From contig DATBHB010000186.1 of assembly GCA_036557705.1 (NCBI GenBank), forward strand, positions 14,980 to 78,979: a stretch of 64,000 nucleotides of DNA, read 5' to 3'. This document shows, piece after piece, positions 1 through 8,829 of the stretch. The notes under the pieces were generated by a model. The model was not told the origin of the DNA and made no database searches. It saw nothing but the letters and a program-made list of their open reading frames with translations. The position numbers and the translations under genes were made by a program. Source of the DNA: VAZQ01 sp036557705 (GTDB lineage: Bacteria; Pseudomonadota; Alphaproteobacteria; Rhizobiales; Xanthobacteraceae). Numbering within the stretch: position 1 is the stretch's first letter; each line of letters starts with the position of its first letter.

Positions 1-217
1 GATCGTCGACCGAAACACCGATGGTCATGCCGAGCAATGCCTCATTGGGAAGCGGTTTCGGCCATAGCGGATCGACCTCGAAAATCGGAACGTCGACCAT
101 TTTTTCCTGGGCGGTCGCGGGTTGTTGCATGAGCGAGAGTCCGGCGCCGACGCCGAGCACTCCCGTTGCGATTATCGCGCCGTAGGCAACGTTGCGCTGC
201 CGCAGCAAATTAATCAT
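1..217 (-). CDS. Secreted beta-propeller (NHL/6-bladed) protein, N-terminal part
   Basis: Only the first 72 residues are inside the window; the gene runs off the left edge. The start is the ATG at 217, with a purine-rich GGAGGAGAAACC stretch just upstream. The N-terminus has a hydrophobic export segment (about residues 11-38) ending in an ATA-Q type cleavage site. It is followed by VPIFEVDPLWPKPLPN and GMTIGVSVD. From memory, that signature opens a family of exported NHL/six-bladed propeller proteins annotated as hypothetical or peptidylglycine monooxygenase-like in Rhizobiales. The export signal is seen; the propeller assignment rests on remembered resemblance because the blades lie outside the window. 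Confidence 0.7.
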   Translation of the reverse strand, partial: MINLLRQRNVAYGAIIATGVLGVGAGLSLMQQPATAQEKMVDVPIFEVDPLWPKPLPNEALLGMTIGVSVDD

Positions 218-246
218 CGGTTTCTCCTCCCTGTTGTTGGATTCAA

Positions 247-837
247 TTACCAGTCGCGACGCACGAATTCGAGGCCAAGCTCCTTCTTGACCCACAGCAC
301 CATTGGCGTGGTGTTGAGGAATGCGAGTACGCCCGGCTCCAACCTTGCCGGGTCGCCATCGCCCAGTGTCGCGAGCGCCACGACAACGTCGCACTCGTCG
401 TTGAACGCGACCGACACCAGATTCTCACTCGTCTCGCCGTCCGACGCCGCATAGGCGCGGCTGCGGCCGAACATCCAGCCGACCTTCACCGGGCGCCCCG
501 GCCGGCGGGGCTCGGCTCGACGTGCAATAAGGCCGGTATCGCTCACCCGCTCAAGCTCCGGGTCATCGGAAACGCCGGTCGCGCAATTACAGAACCCGAC
601 CTTCGGCCGGATGTACAAATTGACCTTGGCCCCGCAATCGGCTGGACTGCACACGAAGGCTCGCCCACTGCCCCATTCATCGATCGCAAACGGCCATTTG
701 GTTTCGGTAAACACCGGCTCTTTGGCAGGGAGGTGATCCTGAGAAGCGAGCTTCGCCGGGGCCCGCAAGCCAAGGAAGGCTGCGGAAGCGGCCAAAATTG
801 CAAATCCCAACAGGGCCAGAGCCAACGGCCGTTTCAT
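247..837 (-). CDS. Conserved hypothetical exported protein, Cys-rich
   Basis: A 196-residue protein of unknown function. It starts at the ATG at 837, which has a good ribosome-binding site (GGAGG about 7 nt upstream). Residues 5-24 form a single hydrophobic segment that could be a signal peptide or an N-terminal anchor. The middle carries a cysteine cluster (CSPADC, then FCNC about 16 residues on), consistent with disulphides or metal binding in the periplasm. The C-terminal third contains VALATLGDGDPARLEPGVLAFLN and reads like a compact alpha/beta fold. It lies 29 bp downstream of the start of the propeller gene on the same strand, so co-transcription is unclear. No function is claimed. Confidence 0.7.
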   Translation of the reverse strand: MKRPLALALLGFAILAASAAFLGLRAPAKLASQDHLPAKEPVFTETKWPFAIDEWGSGRAFVCSPADCGAKVNLYIRPKVGFCNCATGVSDDPELERVSDTGLIARRAEPRRPGRPVKVGWMFGRSRAYAASDGETSENLVSVAFNDECDVVVALATLGDGDPARLEPGVLAFLNTTPMVLWVKKELGLEFVRRDW

Positions 838-920
838 CCCATTGCCTCCGCGGCGGCGCTCCCCGGAGATTATTCGTGAACTGCCCGGCTGCCAAGGTCG
901 GAGGACCGCTGAATGGGGGC

Positions 921-2618
921 CTAAAAGCCGGGGAGCCAGCCTGAAGAGAACTTATAGTTGAAGCCAAGCTTCGTGGTGTGGACGCCTTCGAGGGTGTGGT
1001 TAGCGCAGAAGTTTGCGCCAAGGCCGCCCACAGCGCCCGGCCCGCACACCGCATAAGTATCGTTGAGGCCGAGATACAGGTATTCCATTTTTAGCGTCCA
1101 ATTGCCGGTCCAGGCCCATTCGATGCCGCCGCCCGCGACCCAGAATGCGCGCGTGCTGCTATAGCCAGCATTCAACGAACGATTTCCGCACGGCGCCGTG
1201 AAGCAAAACGTGGTGATGGTTGAACTGAGATCCGTGAACCCGACACCGACCTTACCGTAGAACAGAGTGCGGGCGGCGGCCCAGCCAGCACGGCCCGCGA
1301 CGGCCCCATACCAGTCACCAATCACGGCATTATCCAGCACACCGGTGTGGTCCGGGAACAAAGTGCTGTAGGGATCGATCGCCCACGCGTGCAGCCGCAT
1401 GAACCCGGCTTCGCCCTCGGCGCCATAGGTGAACCCCGATCGCATGTCCTCGCGCACGCAGCCAAGCGTGCCGCCGCCGGTAACAAACTCCTTGAAGGGG
1501 ACGCGGTAATAGCCTCCATCGGTCACGTTCGGCGCGTCGAAGAAGGTTCCGGCCGGGATGGCACCACCGGCGGACCGCGGATCTGTGGTCTGGATATCGG
1601 GCGCAAAGCTCCCGCCGACGTAATCTCCCGCGTAGCAGCCGGTAAAGTTGTACACGACCACCGGCGCAGATTTGCTTTCCGCTGCTTTCTTCTTCGGGGC
1701 CTTGGTGACCATCCCCATCTTTTTCATGCCCGCGCTCTTCGACTCCTCTTCCGGCGAGTCGAAAAGATTCGTGGTGATCATGAGCTTGGTGATCCAGCGG
1801 TCCGAGCCCGGATTGGTCAGGCCATAGCCGATACCGGTTTCCACATCCCAGCGACCCACCTTGAAGTCGACAACACCCCAGATGTTGTGCTGCTGCTGGT
1901 TAAGCGGCAGAAAATCTCCGATCGGCCCAAAACCCGAGTAATACTCGACCGCAAGCGCGAAATCTTCGCCCCAGTTGCGGGCGAAGCGCATCGCCGGATT
2001 GAACGTCACTTCACCCTGACTGCCGAAGCCGACGTCTACGATCGGATTGACGATGAACTCATAGTCGCTGAAGTGCCACCCGATGATCGGCCGGATTTCC
2101 ATGCCGAACCGTGTCTGCTCGAATTTCGGCATGAAATAATCGTATTCGAAATTGATGCCGTAAAAGAATTCCCGGTTCTTTGCGTCGGGCGTGACGAACA
2201 GCGTTCGCAGCTTGGCGCCGTCGGACTCATATCCATTCTTATCGATGGCCCACGGAACGTAGAAGCCGAATTCGAACCAAGGAGTCACGCCGTAGGCAAA
2301 TTCCGGCGTCGCATTGAGCGTGTGGTTCGGTACGAGCCCGCCTGGAAAATCAGGGTCGGTGCGGCCCTGGATCGCATAGTTGAAATGATGCTGGAAGGTC
2401 CATTCTCCTTCGTCGGCAATTTCGGCGTTGTAGACCTGAATCTCGTCGTCGGCACGGGCCGGCCCGCCAAAACCAGTAAAAATTGCGGCGACGAGCGCCG
2501 TACTGCCGATGCTGCTCAGTAACCAGCGTCGAAGTGAACCGCTGTTCTTATTCCTGATGTCGATAGAGACGAAAGTCGTGTGAAGAAAGCGCGCTCCCCC
2601 GCGATCAACGCTTTGCAT
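921..2618 (-). CDS. Outer-membrane protein with two beta-barrel domains
   Basis: About 565 residues from the ATG at 2618; an in-frame GTG at 2666 is the alternative start, and neither has a clear ribosome-binding site. After a long basic N-region comes a hydrophobic export segment ending GGPARA. Residues about 55-290 alternate polar and aromatic residues (EYYSGFGPIGDF, WDVETGIGYGLT) and resemble the MetA-pathway phenol-degradation/transporter-like barrels. A Lys/Ala-rich linker (KKMGMVTKAPKKKAAESK) follows. Residues about 330-565 (CYAGDYVGGSFAP, MEYLYLGL, TTKLGFNYKF) resemble the Omp25/Omp31 eight-stranded barrel family of Rhizobiales. The chain ends in phenylalanine, as expected for BAM-inserted proteins. 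Two barrels in one chain is unusual; substrate and role are unknown. Confidence 0.75.
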   Translation of the reverse strand: MQSVDRGGARFLHTTFVSIDIRNKNSGSLRRWLLSSIGSTALVAAIFTGFGGPARADDEIQVYNAEIADEGEWTFQHHFNYAIQGRTDPDFPGGLVPNHTLNATPEFAYGVTPWFEFGFYVPWAIDKNGYESDGAKLRTLFVTPDAKNREFFYGINFEYDYFMPKFEQTRFGMEIRPIIGWHFSDYEFIVNPIVDVGFGSQGEVTFNPAMRFARNWGEDFALAVEYYSGFGPIGDFLPLNQQQHNIWGVVDFKVGRWDVETGIGYGLTNPGSDRWITKLMITTNLFDSPEEESKSAGMKKMGMVTKAPKKKAAESKSAPVVVYNFTGCYAGDYVGGSFAPDIQTTDPRSAGGAIPAGTFFDAPNVTDGGYYRVPFKEFVTGGGTLGCVREDMRSGFTYGAEGEAGFMRLHAWAIDPYSTLFPDHTGVLDNAVIGDWYGAVAGRAGWAAARTLFYGKVGVGFTDLSSTITTFCFTAPCGNRSLNAGYSSTRAFWVAGGGIEWAWTGNWTLKMEYLYLGLNDTYAVCGPGAVGGLGANFCANHTLEGVHTTKLGFNYKFSSGWLPGF

Positions 2619-2808
2619 GCTGGTATTGTCCCACCGCCAACCGGCTTCCTGTCGGTCCCCTTTCACAATTAAATTACTCTAATTCTAAACAGTCAATGGT
2701 CCGTTACGAAAGTGAAACGAATCAATTAGCGCGACAGAACCGTGGTTTAGGGACCTCGTCCCAAGCTCCTTGCCAGAGCAAGGGCGTGGCAGTGGCCGTT
2801 GACCAGCA

Positions 2809-2824
2809 ATACAGATTTCTGTAT
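2809..2824. promoter_or_regulatory. Candidate VapB operator (perfect inverted repeat)
   Basis: The sequence ATACAGA-TT-TCTGTAT is a perfect 7-bp inverted repeat with a 2-bp spacer. It lies 11 bp upstream of the antitoxin ATG. Ribbon-helix-helix antitoxins usually bind such short palindromes over their own promoter to autoregulate the operon. The palindrome is seen; its operator role is inferred from position. Confidence 0.5.
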
Positions 2825-2835
2825 CCTCGTAGGTT

Positions 2836-3072
2836 ATGAAAACGACACTCGATCTCCGGGACGATCTGCTGGCTCGCGCAAAGGAACTGGCGGCGAGGGA
2901 ACGTACGTCCCTGACCAAGATCATCGAGGGGTGTCTGGCGGTGCGCTTGCGGCGCCAGAGACCTTTCCGCGGTAAACTGGCAGAATTGCCGCTGTCGCCC
3001 CGAACTGGCGGCCTGTGCGACGGAATTGACGCTACCAGCAACTGCGCGCTTTTCGACGCAGCGGAGAGGTGA
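2836..3072 (+). CDS. vapB: VapB-type antitoxin (ribbon-helix-helix)
   Basis: A 78-residue protein that begins MKTTLDLRDDLLARAKELAA, a typical ribbon-helix-helix DNA-binding N-terminus: a beta strand followed by two helices ending at KIIEGCLAVRLRR. The C-terminal part (from about residue 45) would wrap and inhibit the PIN toxin. The stop codon overlaps the GTG start of the toxin (GTGA), which couples translation. The operator-like palindrome just upstream suggests autoregulation, with the VapB-VapC complex as repressor. The assignment is strong from the fold signature together with its neighbour. Confidence 0.85.
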   Translation: MKTTLDLRDDLLARAKELAARERTSLTKIIEGCLAVRLRRQRPFRGKLAELPLSPRTGGLCDGIDATSNCALFDAAER

Positions 3073-3509
3073 CACCGGACGTGAATGTACTGATCGCGGC
3101 GTTTCGCCGTGATCACCCTCATCACAGTATTGCGCGTACCTGGCTCGATCGGGCGCGGGTTTCATGTGCCGAAGGAAGCGCGAACCTCACTTTGTTGCCA
3201 ATGGTCATGGTCGGCTTCCTCCGGCTGGTGACCAACCCTCGCGTGTTCGTCGATCCTGATTCCACCGCAGACGCTGTAGCATTTGTCGATGCACTGCTGA
3301 GTTCCCCTGGTGTGGAGCTTGTCGCCATCGCTGCAGAATGGCCCTTGCTCCGCCAGAAGCTGCTCACAACCGGCCTGCAGGGAAACGGCATCCCGGACGC
3401 CTGGATTGCTGCTGCCACTGAGGCCGCAGCCGAGCACCTCGTCACCTTCGATCGAGACTTCAGGCGACTGTTGTCTTCGCGCGATGTGACCGTGCTTGAG
3501 GTGAAGTAA
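3069..3509 (+). CDS. vapC: VapC-family PIN-domain toxin ribonuclease
   Basis: 146 residues starting at GTG (3069), overlapping the antitoxin stop. The PIN fold is recognisable by the N-terminal acidic motif PDVNVLIAAFRRDH (Asp4, Asn6), the central FLRLVTN segment, and the C-terminal IPDAWIAAA...VTFDRDFRRL with the remaining acidic metal ligands. Family members are Mg-dependent RNases, often cutting tRNA or rRNA, that are held inactive by VapB. All expected acidic positions seem present, so the toxin is probably active. The gene ends 29 bp from the convergent oxidoreductase gene. Confidence 0.88.
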   Translation: MTPDVNVLIAAFRRDHPHHSIARTWLDRARVSCAEGSANLTLLPMVMVGFLRLVTNPRVFVDPDSTADAVAFVDALLSSPGVELVAIAAEWPLLRQKLLTTGLQGNGIPDAWIAAATEAAAEHLVTFDRDFRRLLSSRDVTVLEVK

Positions 3510-3538
3510 CTTCGCCTCTGCGAAACGAAGGTCGTCGA

Positions 3539-6490
3539 TCAGGGTGGTGTGCATGCGCTTCTTGGTCCCCACGTCCGCGAACCCAAACTCATTGCCAGGA
3601 CGCGGGCGGTATGCAGAGCCTCCCGCCCGGTGCCGTCCCGAATCTGATGCCGGCAGGAAGTCCCGTCGGCGACAATGATGGTATCGGGTGCTGCCTTGCG
3701 CACGGCCGGCAAGAGCGACAGCTCGCCCATTTTGAGCGACACATCGATGGTGCCTGTACCGTAGCCGAAGGCGCCAGCCATCCCGCAGCAGCTGGATTCG
3801 ATGGTCTCGACGGCGAGACCGGGCACGAGCTTGAGGGTGGCTTCAACCGAATCCATGACTGCAAAGGATTTCTGGTGGCAATGCCCGTGCAGCAGCGCCT
3901 GGTCGGCGATCGGCCGCAAGGACAACGAGCGTGATGGCAGTTCACGGGTGACGAATTCCTCAAACGTGAGCGCGTGCGACGCAAGCCGGCGCGCCTCATC
4001 GCTGCGCAGGAGCGCCGGGATCTCGTCGCGAAACCCAAGGAGGCAGCTGGGCTCTAGCCCTACGACCGCAACCCCGCGAGACACGTAGGGCGCAAATGCT
4101 TCGACACAGCGCTGCGCCTCGCGCTGCGCCTCATCGATCCGGCCGGCCGCGAGGAAGGTGCGCCCGCAGCAGAGCGGCCGACTATCCGTCCGCGGCAAGT
4201 ACACGCGGCATCCGGCCGCCGTGAGGACCTCGATCGCTGCGACGATATTTTCCGGCTCGAAGTAACGATTGAAGGTATCGACAAACAGTACAACTTCGCG
4301 ACCGTGGTCTGGCCCGACCGCCTCAGACCCCGACCTGAATGGCTTGCGCCAGCGCGGCAGTTTACGCCGCGCGCTAAGGCCCGTCGTCGCCTCGGACCAT
4401 CGCGCCAAAGCCGGCCAATCGTTGCGAAGATTCAGAAGCCAGCGCAGCTTTGCTGCGACCGGGGCATACCGCGGCAGATAAGCGATCAGGCGATCGTGCA
4501 GCGAAAGCCCAAGCTTTGCGGCACGGGCTACCTGCACCTCGATCTTCATCCGCGCCATGTCGACGCCGGTTGGGCATTCACGCCTGCATGCCTTACAGGA
4601 GACGCAGAGTTTGAGCGTCTCGGCCATTTCGTCGGAGAGAAGCGCGTCCGGCCCGAGTTGCCCGGTCAGGGCGAGCCGCAGCGTATTGGCACGCCCGCGG
4701 GTCACGTCCTTTTCGTCGCGCGTGACCCGATAGCTCGGGCACATGACGCCGCCCGCGAGCGCCCGGCAGGCGCCGTTGTTGTTGCACATCTCGACTGCGC
4801 CCTGAAAGCCGCCTCCGGCGCCCGGATACGAGGACCAGTCGAGATGTGTTGCGATTGCTTGCGCGCGGTAATCCGGCGCGTAACGAAACAGCGCGCGGTC
4901 GTCGAATTTCGGAGCGCGCACGATCTTGCCCGGATTGAACAGGCCTGCGGGGTCGAATCGGTCCTTGACCTCCGCGAACGCCCGAACGAGACCCCGCCCG
5001 AACATAGCTTCGTGGAACTCCGAGCGCACGATGCCATCGCCGTGCTCGCCGGAATGCGAGCCCTTGTAGGCCCGCACCATCGCGAACGCTTCCTCGGCGA
5101 TGGCGCGCATCGCCTTGACGTCCTTTTCGAGTCGAAGATTGAGCACCGGGCGCACGTGCAGGCAGCCGACCGAGGCATGAGCGTACCAGGTGCCGCGCGT
5201 GCCATGGCGCTCGAACACTTCGATGAGCCGTGCGGTGTATTCGGCCAGGTGATCGAGCGGCACTGCGCAGTCTTCCACGAAAGAGACCGGCTTTCCCTCC
5301 TCCTTCATCGACATCATGATGTTGAGACCGGCGGTGCGCACTTCAGTGATGGCGGCCTGCAGCTTCGGATCGAGCACCTCGACCACCCCGCCCCACCCTG
5401 CCCCAGCCTTGTCCCAGGCAAATCCGAGGTCCACCATCAACTCGTTTAGACGCCGCAGGCGGCGAAGGTTTTCGTCCTCGCTTTCTCCAAACTCGACAAA
5501 CAGGATGGCCTCCGGATCGCCGCGCGCGACGGCAGCGATGGTCGGCTGGAACATCGCGATTTCGCGGGCAAGCGAGAGCATGGTGCGATCGATCAATTCG
5601 ACCGCGATCGGCGCGAGCTTGACGATGTGCTGCGCGGCGCCCATCGCGGCATGGAAGCTGCCAAAATGGCAGGCGCCGACCGCACGCCGACCGAGGAGCG
5701 GAGCAAGCTTGAGCTCAATCCCGGTCGAGAAGGCGAGCGTACCCTCGGACCCGACCAGGATGTGGGCAAGATTGATTTCGTTGCGCCCCGGCATGAGCGC
5801 GTCGAGATTGTAGCCGCCGACCCGGCGCTGTACCTGCGGAAATCGGGCCGCAACCGCGCCGGCTTCGCGGGCGCCGAGCGCGAGGAGGTCGCGCGCCAGC
5901 GGCTTGAGCGGAGCGTCTTCGGCAATGTCGGACAGATCGGGCGCCACGGGACCGAAATGAGCCGCGGCCCCATTGGCCAGGACCGCATCGATCGAAAGCA
6001 CGTTCTCGCGCGTATTGCCGTAGCGCAGCGACCGCGCCCCGCAGGAATTGTTGGCGGCCATGCCGCCGATCGTGGCGCGTGAGGCGGTCGAGATATCGAC
6101 CGGAAACCACAAACCCCGCGGCTTGAGCCTGCGATTGAGCTCGTCGAGCACGAGGCCGGGCTCGACGACGCACCGGCAGCCGGCGATGTCAAGTTCCAGA
6201 ATGTGATCAAGGTATTTCGAGCAATCGATGACGAGAGAGGAATTGACGGTTTGCCCGGCCTGGGAGGTCCCGCCGCCGCGGGACAGCACGCTCACACCCT
6301 CTTCCCTCGCGATCGCAATTGCGCGCGTTGCCTCCTCGATCGTGCGCGGCGTTACGACGCCGAGCGGCATGATTTGATAATGCGAGGCATCGGTCGCGTA
6401 GCGGCCGCGGGTGAAGCGGTCGAACATGACGGCGCCGGTCAGCTCCGATCGCAGCCGACGTTTGAGCCCGGGCGCCAGCGTTTCAGCCAT
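3539..6490 (-). CDS. FAD-linked and Fe-S 2-hydroxyacid dehydrogenase (GlcD-GlcF fusion type)
   Basis: About 983 residues from the ATG at 6490; an in-frame TTG at 6508 is less likely. Residues about 35-540 are a PCMH/VAO-type FAD domain (VLSRGGGTSQAGQ, NNSCGARSLRYGNTREN, C-terminal HSGEHGDG) like glycolate and D-lactate dehydrogenases. Residues about 620-640 carry one CxxCxxCxxxCP [4Fe-4S] motif. Two CCG-type cysteine motifs (LCCGRT near 775, SSCCGMAG near 900) follow, as in GlcF/HdrD. Such fusions oxidise D-lactate, D-2-hydroxyglutarate or glycolate and pass electrons to the quinone pool. The divergent neighbour is a glyoxylate aminotransferase, which favours a 2-hydroxyacid or glycolate substrate here; that is inference. 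Confidence 0.9.
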   Translation of the reverse strand: MAETLAPGLKRRLRSELTGAVMFDRFTRGRYATDASHYQIMPLGVVTPRTIEEATRAIAIAREEGVSVLSRGGGTSQAGQTVNSSLVIDCSKYLDHILELDIAGCRCVVEPGLVLDELNRRLKPRGLWFPVDISTASRATIGGMAANNSCGARSLRYGNTRENVLSIDAVLANGAAAHFGPVAPDLSDIAEDAPLKPLARDLLALGAREAGAVAARFPQVQRRVGGYNLDALMPGRNEINLAHILVGSEGTLAFSTGIELKLAPLLGRRAVGACHFGSFHAAMGAAQHIVKLAPIAVELIDRTMLSLAREIAMFQPTIAAVARGDPEAILFVEFGESEDENLRRLRRLNELMVDLGFAWDKAGAGWGGVVEVLDPKLQAAITEVRTAGLNIMMSMKEEGKPVSFVEDCAVPLDHLAEYTARLIEVFERHGTRGTWYAHASVGCLHVRPVLNLRLEKDVKAMRAIAEEAFAMVRAYKGSHSGEHGDGIVRSEFHEAMFGRGLVRAFAEVKDRFDPAGLFNPGKIVRAPKFDDRALFRYAPDYRAQAIATHLDWSSYPGAGGGFQGAVEMCNNNGACRALAGGVMCPSYRVTRDEKDVTRGRANTLRLALTGQLGPDALLSDEMAETLKLCVSCKACRRECPTGVDMARMKIEVQVARAAKLGLSLHDRLIAYLPRYAPVAAKLRWLLNLRNDWPALARWSEATTGLSARRKLPRWRKPFRSGSEAVGPDHGREVVLFVDTFNRYFEPENIVAAIEVLTAAGCRVYLPRTDSRPLCCGRTFLAAGRIDEAQREAQRCVEAFAPYVSRGVAVVGLEPSCLLGFRDEIPALLRSDEARRLASHALTFEEFVTRELPSRSLSLRPIADQALLHGHCHQKSFAVMDSVEATLKLVPGLAVETIESSCCGMAGAFGYGTGTIDVSLKMGELSLLPAVRKAAPDTIIVADGTSCRHQIRDGTGREALHTARVLAMSLGSRTWGPRSACTPP

Positions 6491-6589
6491 CGTCAAATGC
6501 CATGCCAAAAGGCTTGACTGACTGTCGCATTCGTCATTGATGGCGGCAAGCCGCGGCTTAACGCGCTAACGCTCAAACCAGGTAGCCGA

Positions 6590-7798
6590 ATGTCCAAAAA
6601 CTCGTCGCGTCCGGTCGGGCGCCATTTTCTCCAAATCCCAGGACCTACCCCGCTGCCGGACCGCATTCTGCGGGCGATGGATACGCCGATTATCGACCAT
6701 CGCGGCCCGGAATTCGCGAAGCTCGCCAAGCGTTGCCTGGACGGCATCAAAACCATCTTCAAGACCACCAATCCGGTCATCATCTACACCGCGACCGGCA
6801 CCGGCGCCTGGGAAGCGGCGCTGGTCAATACGCTCTCGCCCGGCGATCGCGTACTCATGGTCGAAACCGGCCAGTTCGCCATGCAGTGGAACACGATGGC
6901 GAAGCGCCTCGGGCTCGCGGTCGAGCTCATCAAGACTGACTGGCGCACCGGCGCCGATCCGAAAGCGATCGAAGCCAAGCTGCGCGAAGACAAGGGCAAG
7001 GACATCAAGGCGGTCTGCGTACTGCACAACGAGACCGCCACGGGTTGCCTGTCGCCCATTGCCGAGATCCGCAAGACAATCGATGCCGCCGGTCATCCGG
7101 CGCTGTTCATGGTCGACACGATTTCCTCGCTCGCGTCGACGGACTACCGCCACGACGAATGGGGCGTAGACGTCACCGTCGGCGGGGCGCAGAAAGGCCT
7201 GATGCTGCCGCCCGGCATGTCATTCAACGCGGTAAGCGGCAAGGCGCTCGCGGCGAGCGCCAACGCGAAGCTGCCGCGGTCGTTCTTCGCCTGGGACGAC
7301 ATGCTCAACATGAACAAGCTCGGTTTCTTCCCCTACACGCCGGCGACGGAGATGCTCCAGGGGCTCGCGGTCGCAATTGACATGCTGCACGAGGAAGGTC
7401 TCGAAAACGTGTTCGCGCGCCACGATCGGCTGGCCGAGGCGACGCGACGCGCGGTTCGCGCCTGGGGCCTCGAAATCATCTGTCGCGATCCGAAATACTA
7501 TTCTCCGACCCTGACCGCCGTGATGATGCCGGAAGGGCATGACAGCGATGCCTTTCGGGCGCTCGCGCTCGAGCATTTCAACATTTCCTACGGAGCGAGC
7601 TTCGGGCCCTTTGCCGGCAAGATGTTCCGGATCGGCCATCTCGGCGATATCAACGAGCTGATGCTTCTCGGCGCGCTGGCCGGCACCGAGATGGCGCTCA
7701 AGCTCGCCGGCGTCCCCCACCAGAAGGGCGGCGTCCAGGCAGCCATGGATTACCTTGCCTCGGTCCACGACCGAGACATACGTGTGGCCGCGGAGTAG
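6590..7798 (+). CDS. sgaA: Serine--glyoxylate aminotransferase
   Basis: A 402-residue class V PLP enzyme. It begins near GRHFLQIPGPTPLPDRILRAM and contains IYTATGTGAWEAAL for cofactor phosphate binding. The Schiff-base lysine is near residue 202 in VGGAQKGLMLPPG. The C-terminal substrate-binding segment is FGPFAGKMFRIGHLGD. Length and motifs match serine-glyoxylate aminotransferase of the serine cycle/photorespiratory type, which makes hydroxypyruvate and glycine from serine and glyoxylate. Alanine-glyoxylate activity is possible. It starts 99 bp from the divergent FAD/Fe-S dehydrogenase, so production and transamination of glyoxylate may be linked. Confidence 0.92.
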   Translation: MSKNSSRPVGRHFLQIPGPTPLPDRILRAMDTPIIDHRGPEFAKLAKRCLDGIKTIFKTTNPVIIYTATGTGAWEAALVNTLSPGDRVLMVETGQFAMQWNTMAKRLGLAVELIKTDWRTGADPKAIEAKLREDKGKDIKAVCVLHNETATGCLSPIAEIRKTIDAAGHPALFMVDTISSLASTDYRHDEWGVDVTVGGAQKGLMLPPGMSFNAVSGKALAASANAKLPRSFFAWDDMLNMNKLGFFPYTPATEMLQGLAVAIDMLHEEGLENVFARHDRLAEATRRAVRAWGLEIICRDPKYYSPTLTAVMMPEGHDSDAFRALALEHFNISYGASFGPFAGKMFRIGHLGDINELMLLGALAGTEMALKLAGVPHQKGGVQAAMDYLASVHDRDIRVAAE

Positions 7799-7835
7799 AC
7801 TCGTTCCGGCTCAACCTGATCATTGGGCGGCTCGA

Positions 7836-8813
7836 ATGGACCGCTTGTTCCGCGTCTGCGCAGTGTTATTGGCAACGGCCGAACTCTGTTCCGCCCGCCC
7901 CGCTCTCGCGCAATCCTATCCGAGCCGCTCAATCCACGTCGTCGTGCCCTTCGCGGCTGGCGGCGCGGTGGACACGCTCGCGCGCATCATCGGCGCCAAG
8001 CTCCAGGATTCAATCGGGCAGCCCGTGATCATCGAGGATCGCGCGGGCGCTGGCGGCACCACCGGCGCGGATGTCGTCGCCAAGTCGCCCCCCGACGGCT
8101 ACACCATTCTGCAGAACACCAACGGGCAGGCGATTGCGCCGGCGCTCTATCGCTCGCTGCCGTTTGATTCGCTCAAGGATTTCGCGGCAGTCACCCAGCT
8201 GGTCACCACCTCGACAGTGCTCGTCGCCAACACGAAATTTCCTGCGCAGTCCCTGAAGGAATTGATTGCTCTCGCGAAGGCGAAACCCGGCCAATTGAAT
8301 TACGGCATGACGGGGATCGGGAATGGCCTTCACCTCACAATGGAGCTTCTCAAGCGGACGGCCGGCATCGACCTCCAGGCCGTGCCTTATCGGGGCGACG
8401 CACCGCTAAACACGGCTTTGATGGCGGGTGAAATCGATGTCGCGATCGTGCCGCTCACGACTATCATTCCGCATATCCAAGCGGGCTCCGTACGCGCACT
8501 GGCTGTGACCAGCGCCGCCCGATCGCCGCTTCTGCCTGAAGTGCCGACCATATCCGAAGCCGCCTTCCCGGGATTCGAGGCTTCCGGCTGGATCGGCTAT
8601 TTCGTGCCCGGGCGTACCCCAGGCGAAATCATCCGCGTGATCCAGCGCGAGACCGCGAAAGTGCTGATGCTGCCCGAGGTGCACCAACGGCTGGAAGCAT
8701 TGGGGAATGAGCCGGTCGGCTCGACCCCAGAGGAATTCGAGGCGAAAGTCAGGTCCGACATGGCGAGATTTGCCGCAATCGTGAAGGAAGCAGGAATCCC
8801 GCGCCAGGACTAA
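7836..8813 (+). CDS. Bug/TctC-family tripartite tricarboxylate transporter binding protein
   Basis: 325 residues from the ATG at 7836; an upstream in-frame start would overlap the aminotransferase and lacks a signal peptide. A signal sequence (residues 1-25, ending RPALAQ) precedes SYPSRSIHVVVPFAAGGAVDTLAR, the classic Bug N-terminus that contacts a ligand carboxylate. The domain-two hallmarks NYGMTGIGNGLHLTME and VPYRGDAPLNTALMAGEID are present. Periplasmic Bug proteins bind small carboxylates for TctAB permeases or act as sensors. No permease is adjacent. Its place 38 bp after sgaA could mean a shared transcript, so a C2/C3 acid ligand is a reasonable guess. Confidence 0.9.
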   Translation: MDRLFRVCAVLLATAELCSARPALAQSYPSRSIHVVVPFAAGGAVDTLARIIGAKLQDSIGQPVIIEDRAGAGGTTGADVVAKSPPDGYTILQNTNGQAIAPALYRSLPFDSLKDFAAVTQLVTTSTVLVANTKFPAQSLKELIALAKAKPGQLNYGMTGIGNGLHLTMELLKRTAGIDLQAVPYRGDAPLNTALMAGEIDVAIVPLTTIIPHIQAGSVRALAVTSAARSPLLPEVPTISEAAFPGFEASGWIGYFVPGRTPGEIIRVIQRETAKVLMLPEVHQRLEALGNEPVGSTPEEFEAKVRSDMARFAAIVKEAGIPRQD

Positions 8814-8829
8814 GCGTTCTGGTCCGTAC

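Noticed and set aside
1347..2522. 391-codon plus-strand frame antisense to the outer-membrane protein
   Set aside because: No ribosome-binding site or recognisable domain. The opposite strand encodes a clear export signal and barrel pattern.
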